A DNA stretch of 64,000 nucleotides, taken from contig OX638329.1 of the NCBI GenBank assembly GCA_951812755.1, positions 2,713,339 through 2,777,338 of the forward strand, in the 5' to 3' direction. This DNA is from an uncultured Latescibacterota bacterium (GTDB lineage Bacteria > Latescibacterota > UBA2968). Below the pieces are notes generated by a model, which was not told the origin of the DNA, ran no database searches, and saw only the letters and a list, made by a program, of their open reading frames with translations. Positions 60,608-64,000 of the stretch are shown in pieces; position 1 is the stretch's first letter; every line of letters begins with the position of its first letter. The translations under genes and the position numbers were made by a program.

Positions 60608-61414
60608 ATGACACCTGAAGAACAGAAAGCATTTTTCTACGATCAAGGCTATCTCGTGGTTGAAAATGTGGTGTCGCCCCAGGAGTTAGCAGAGTGTGAA
60701 GAAGAGATTCACAAATTACACATACTGGCAGCGGATTTGGCAGATAGTGGCGATAAGCGTTCGGGTAGTTTTCAGCGCGAGCCTTATGCAAGGGACAAGG
60801 AGCAAGATGGTTTGCCCGTGTTGCGAAAGATCGAACAGACGCGCGATTTTTCCAATGTGTTTAAGAATTTGGCTGCACATTCCAAACTCGTGCCCGTGGT
60901 TCAGAACCTGATTGGACCCGATTTGTTGTTGTTTCGCAGCACGCTTATGCTCAAGCCTGCGTTTCACGGGTCCTCGCATGGTTTTCATCAAGATTCGGCC
61001 TATTGGCCGATGGAGCCGCCCGCACTTGTCACGGTGAGTATTGCATTGACAGATGCCTATTCGGAGAACGGGTGCATTCGGGTGATTCCCAGGAGTCACA
61101 AGTGGGGCATGCAGAAATGGGGCGATATTGCGCGGCCTCAAGATGCAAAGTTGACAGATCGAAAAAATTTGGATACTTCACAGGCGATAGAGGTGCCGCT
61201 CAAGGCGGGAACAGCCCTCCTGTTTCACAGTTTGTGTGTACACGGTTCTGGTCCCAATCATTCATCTCGCCCGAGGCACACGGCACTCTATGCCTATTTT
61301 CCACCCACTGTGCGTTATATTGCGCGTGGATCGGATTCATCGCGCACGTTTCCGGTGATTGCCGGGTTAGAAGGCAGGGAAGAAGTCACAATGGTCGCCG
61401 AGGCGGCGGCTTAA
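60608..61414 (+). CDS. Phytanoyl-CoA dioxygenase (PhyH) family protein
   Basis: A 268-residue Fe(II)/2-oxoglutarate-dependent oxygenase. The iron ligands are His127-x-Asp129 (HGFHQDSAYWP) and a distal His212 (LCVHGSGPN), with an Arg nearby (SSRPRHT) to bind 2-oxoglutarate. Such enzymes hydroxylate varied small molecules, not only phytanoyl-CoA. GAGGAGGCATAAAA precedes ATG 60608. It starts a plus-strand unit with the Gfo/Idh oxidoreductase and the sugar kinase, so a sugar or sugar-like substrate is plausible. All metal ligands are present. Confidence 0.88.
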   Translation: MTPEEQKAFFYDQGYLVVENVVSPQELAECEEEIHKLHILAADLADSGDKRSGSFQREPYARDKEQDGLPVLRKIEQTRDFSNVFKNLAAHSKLVPVVQNLIGPDLLLFRSTLMLKPAFHGSSHGFHQDSAYWPMEPPALVTVSIALTDAYSENGCIRVIPRSHKWGMQKWGDIARPQDAKLTDRKNLDTSQAIEVPLKAGTALLFHSLCVHGSGPNHSSRPRHTALYAYFPPTVRYIARGSDSSRTFPVIAGLEGREEVTMVAEAAA

Positions 61415-61451
61415 TAAAATATTAATCACAATAACCGGGAGGTTCTGCGCG

Positions 61452-62435
61452 ATGTCTAAAGAAAAAATTCGGCTCGGTTTGATTGGATGTGGCGGCAATA
61501 TGCATCGGGCGCATTTGCCTCGTTTGAAAGCAGATGGGGGCGTGGAGATTATCGGGGTGGCCGATCCCGATGAGAGCCAGGCTGAGGCATTGATGGCAGC
61601 TTGGGGGAGTGAGGCATCTTTTTATGAAGATTATCGCCAACTCGTGCGGAATGAGGCGCTCGATGCCATGCTGATCAGTTCGCCCCATGCGCTGCATTAT
61701 GAACACGCCCGCTTGTCTTTGCAAAAGGGATTGCACGTTCTGGTTGAGAAGCCCCTCACAGTTGCTTCTCGGCAGACCAAGTCGCTGATCAATTTATCGG
61801 ATAAATTGAAATTGTACCTGGTGGTGGCCTATCAACGCAATTATATGGCTCCCCACGTTTATGCGCGTGAATTGATTCGGCAGGGTGAACTTGGAGATTT
61901 GCGCGGCGTGGTGGCTTATGTGACGCAAAATTGGGGAAGTATTCGCGGCTGGCGTTTGGTCCCCGAGTTGTCGGGGGGCGGCATGTTTATGGATACGGGT
62001 AGCCATCTCCTCGCCTCTGTGTTGTGGATTACGGGATTGGAGCCTGTGGAGGTCTCGGCCTTTGCGGAGAATGCGGGAAAAGCCGTGGATACCAATATGG
62101 TGGTCAATGTGCGTTTCAAAGGCGGTGGAGCTGGCACGCTGAATACCTTTGGTAATGCAGCGCATCACGATGAGCGAATTGCCATTCACGGGAGTAAGGG
62201 CTGTCTGGTATTCCATTTGCACCAGTGGCGGGTGCAGTCGGTTTTGCTGAATGACAAACTACTCGAAATTCCACCTCATATTCAGGAGACGACTCCCGAT
62301 CAGGCATTTTTTGATCTGATCCGCAACGATGGCGTGGGATATTCGCCGCCGGATTTCGCTTTGCAGGTCGCCCGCTTGTCCGAGGCCGCTTATCGCTCGG
62401 CTTCTGCAAAGAAGGCTGTAAAGGTGTCGCGGTAA
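61452..62435 (+). CDS. Gfo/Idh/MocA-family oxidoreductase
   Basis: A 327-residue NAD(P)-dependent sugar oxidoreductase. The Rossmann motif GLIGCGGNMHRAHLP starts at residue 9. The EKP motif (Glu99-Lys100-Pro101 in VLVEKPLTV) contains the catalytic lysine. The C-terminal domain carries the substrate pocket (GGGMFMDTGSHLL). These enzymes oxidise or epimerise sugars and inositols. GGGAGG precedes ATG 61452. It lies 37 bases after the PhyH gene, and its stop overlaps the start of the kinase gene (TAATG). Confidence 0.92.
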   Translation: MSKEKIRLGLIGCGGNMHRAHLPRLKADGGVEIIGVADPDESQAEALMAAWGSEASFYEDYRQLVRNEALDAMLISSPHALHYEHARLSLQKGLHVLVEKPLTVASRQTKSLINLSDKLKLYLVVAYQRNYMAPHVYARELIRQGELGDLRGVVAYVTQNWGSIRGWRLVPELSGGGMFMDTGSHLLASVLWITGLEPVEVSAFAENAGKAVDTNMVVNVRFKGGGAGTLNTFGNAAHHDERIAIHGSKGCLVFHLHQWRVQSVLLNDKLLEIPPHIQETTPDQAFFDLIRNDGVGYSPPDFALQVARLSEAAYRSASAKKAVKVSR

Positions 62436-63319
62436 TGCGCCGTGACCCACCTTGTGTGGTCGCTATTGGCGCCGTGTTGTGGGATGTGTTTCCCGATGGC
62501 GAGCGATTGGGAGGTGCGCCGGCAAATTTTGCCGTGCATGCGGCTGCTTTGGGCGCGCGTTCTGCTATGGTGAGTTGTGTGGGAGACGATGCACGGGGTA
62601 AGGCAGCACTTGAGATTTTGAGTAGATATGGCGTAGCAACAGATACTGTGCAAGTACATGCCCATCGACCAACGGGTACTGTGAACGTGACCCTTGTAGA
62701 TGGGCAGCCCACTTATGAAATTGTAGAAGGCGTGGCGTGGGATGCGATTACATGGTGTTCAGAATTGGCACCGATAGCGCGATCTGCTCACGCCTTGTGT
62801 TTTGGTACGATAGATCAACGCGAGGCGCAGAGCCGTCGGGCAATTACAAATTTTTTAGATGCTGCGTCGCCGGATTGTCTGCGCGTGTTTGATATCAATT
62901 TCCGACAGCACTATCACAATTATGAGATTGTGCGGGAATCTATAGCACGCGCTGATGTGCTGAAGTTAAATGACGAGGAAGTGGTTCTGCTGCGCGATTA
63001 TGTGGGTGGGGAAGAAGATGTGGATGCTTTTTTGACAGATATTCTCGCGCGTTTTGACCTGCAATGTGTGATTTTGACGCTGGGAGAACACGGGTGTCGG
63101 GTTGTGAGTGAGGGGGGGATTTGTCAGGCGGTGGGGAAAAGACAACAGGTCGTGAATACGGTGGGTGCTGGCGATGCTTTTACGGCGGCTTATGTCATGC
63201 ATTTACTCGCTGGCGCACCGATGCAGATATGCGCCGAACAAGCTAATGCCGTTGGTGGTTTTGTCACTACGCAAGATGGTGGGATGCCGCCGTTGCCCGT
63301 GCGTTTTCGGGTTTTTTAG
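62435..63319 (+). CDS. PfkB-family carbohydrate kinase
   Basis: A 294-residue ribokinase-like kinase, close to the fructokinase type. It has GGAPANFAVHAAALG (sugar-binding Gly-rich segment), DINFRQHYH, LKLNDEEV and the catalytic GAGDAF with Asp247. It phosphorylates a sugar with ATP. Its ATG overlaps the stop of the oxidoreductase by one base, so the pair is translationally coupled. This ends the PhyH/Gfo/PfkB unit; a sugar entering through the oxidoreductase could be phosphorylated here. The 73 bases after it are AT-rich repeats of TTAATTCTTAATT type. Confidence 0.9.
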   Translation: MRRDPPCVVAIGAVLWDVFPDGERLGGAPANFAVHAAALGARSAMVSCVGDDARGKAALEILSRYGVATDTVQVHAHRPTGTVNVTLVDGQPTYEIVEGVAWDAITWCSELAPIARSAHALCFGTIDQREAQSRRAITNFLDAASPDCLRVFDINFRQHYHNYEIVRESIARADVLKLNDEEVVLLRDYVGGEEDVDAFLTDILARFDLQCVILTLGEHGCRVVSEGGICQAVGKRQQVVNTVGAGDAFTAAYVMHLLAGAPMQICAEQANAVGGFVTTQDGGMPPLPVRFRVF

Positions 63320-63392
63320 TAGTGAGTAGTCAGTAGTCAGCCCGCCCAACCACCCAACCCTTAATTCTTAATTCCTAATTCCTAATTTTTAA

Positions 63393-64000
63393 TTACATAT
63401 ATCCCAGCGCTCTGAGCCGATCTTCGAGTGCTTTTTTTTCGTCTTCTGTATAGACCTCGTCGTCCGTGTGTGAAGGTTGTGCATCTGATGGTGCGGGCGT
63501 TGAGGGCGCGTTGACTATTGCTTGGCCTTGCATGTCGGTGGGGATGGGTATATCCAGGAGGCCGAGTATGGTCGGTGCGATGTCGCGTATTTCCAGATTG
63601 TATCTTTCGCCCGTGTGCGTGCCGTCTTTGAGGATAAAGATACCCTGTTGGGCGTGGTTGGCATCGTCTGGTCCGGTGTCGTTTTCAAGGGTGTGGATGG
63701 CGCGATGGCCTATTGTGCCAACAGAACGCCAGTGCAAATCGCCAAAATAGACGATCAGGTCGGGCGGGATATTGTTGATGGTGCTGTAAATATCTTCTGG
63801 TTTAAAGACCTGTGTCGGCAAGAGATTGCCCTTGTCGTCGGGAATGTCCGCGATTTTTTTCGAGAGTTCGTCACGTAAGACCTGATGCTCTTCGGGGGGC
63901 ACAATGCCTTTTGGTTCGCGCCCGGCAATGTTGAGAAAGATGCGCGCGTAATAGCCACCCGCACCCCAGGCTGTGGTTTTTGCCCAGTCGATTTCGAGAT
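63393..64000 (-). CDS. 3' part of a type I phosphodiesterase/alkaline-phosphatase-superfamily gene
   Basis: The frame is open to the right edge: about 202 residues are visible, starting beyond the window with LEIDWAKTTAWGAGGYYARI. Further marks are AGREPKGIVPPEEH, DLIVYFGDLHWRSVGTIG and LEIRDIAPTILGLLDIPIP, typical of the C-terminal half of nucleotide pyrophosphatase/phosphodiesterases. The tail is acidic and low in complexity (PSTPAPSDAQPSHTDDEVYT). Shorter in-window starts are not real. It is on the minus strand, convergent with the kinase gene. The N-terminal half with the nucleophile is outside the window. Confidence 0.75.
   Translation of the reverse strand, partial: LEIDWAKTTAWGAGGYYARIFLNIAGREPKGIVPPEEHQVLRDELSKKIADIPDDKGNLLPTQVFKPEDIYSTINNIPPDLIVYFGDLHWRSVGTIGHRAIHTLENDTGPDDANHAQQGIFILKDGTHTGERYNLEIRDIAPTILGLLDIPIPTDMQGQAIVNAPSTPAPSDAQPSHTDDEVYTEDEKKALEDRLRALGYM

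Overview
The window reads as chromosome of a Gram-negative, heterotrophic bacterium with moderate G+C. Most genes have clear ribosome binding sites and many encode secreted, lipoprotein or outer-membrane products. The gene content (GWxTD-domain protein, two DUF6785-like membrane proteins, TonB-dependent receptors with carboxypeptidase-regulatory-like N-termini, a PorV-like protein, a type IX-like C-terminal domain, DUF4249-like lipoprotein, phytanoyl-CoA dioxygenase, M55/M81 peptidases) resembles the FCB superphylum, most of all Candidatus Latescibacterota. This placement is inference from gene families, not from a marker gene.

Layout. 1-4829 (minus strand): truncated CDS, FG-GAP lipoprotein, a HEPN gene with an unknown partner, a sulfatase-fold hydrolase and a sugar isomerase-like TIM barrel. 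5351-8762: secreted protein with five 49-residue repeats, beta-barrel protein, ECF sigma factor, Rieske lipoprotein. 8941-15620: DegT aminotransferase, large GWxTD/TPR exported protein, DUF6785-like membrane protein. 15848-18762: amidase and zinc alcohol dehydrogenase, with short mobile and repeat elements between them. 19069-33254: a decayed defence island. It holds type I restriction-modification (hsdM, 3'-truncated hsdS, frameshifted hsdR), a qatBCD cluster without qatA fused into hsdS, a DUF4062/ATPase protein, two damaged AlbA/RecG-like genes and a YgjP-like metallopeptidase. An IS607-type element (tnpA/tnpB) follows to 35029. 35072-36986: STAS protein and GH127-like protein. 37188-43934: TonB receptor, large exported protein with a type IX-like C-terminus and PorV-like protein, ending in a strong terminator. 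44003-46056 (minus): alcohol dehydrogenase-like protein and GDP-mannose 4,6-dehydratase. 46258-52181: small barrel protein, MntA/HepT-type module, second DUF6785-like protein, PrmA, and a GIY-YIG protein with a DnaQ-like domain that appears dead. 52185-55532 (minus): M55 peptidase, M81 peptidase, threonine synthase-like enzyme. Then tRNA-Thr(CGT), a second MntA/HepT-type module, a TonB receptor with its DUF4249-like lipoprotein, a catabolic set (PhyH, Gfo/Idh, PfkB), and the 3' part of an alkaline-phosphatase-superfamily gene at the right edge.

How it works together. Much of the window suits uptake and breakdown of complex organic matter: receptors, hydrolases, oxidoreductases, a sugar kinase and peptidases. 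The 19-35 kb segment is an accessory hot spot where defence genes have been inserted into one another and several are broken. Three small non-autonomous element types with terminal inverted repeats lie between genes. One occurs twice with perfect 7-bp target duplications, which is direct evidence of recent transposition. The best candidates for something less described are qatBCD without its ATPase beside a DUF4062 protein, the ECF sigma/Rieske pair, the 49-residue repeat protein, the HEPN gene with an unknown partner, and the dead-exonuclease/GIY-YIG fusion.
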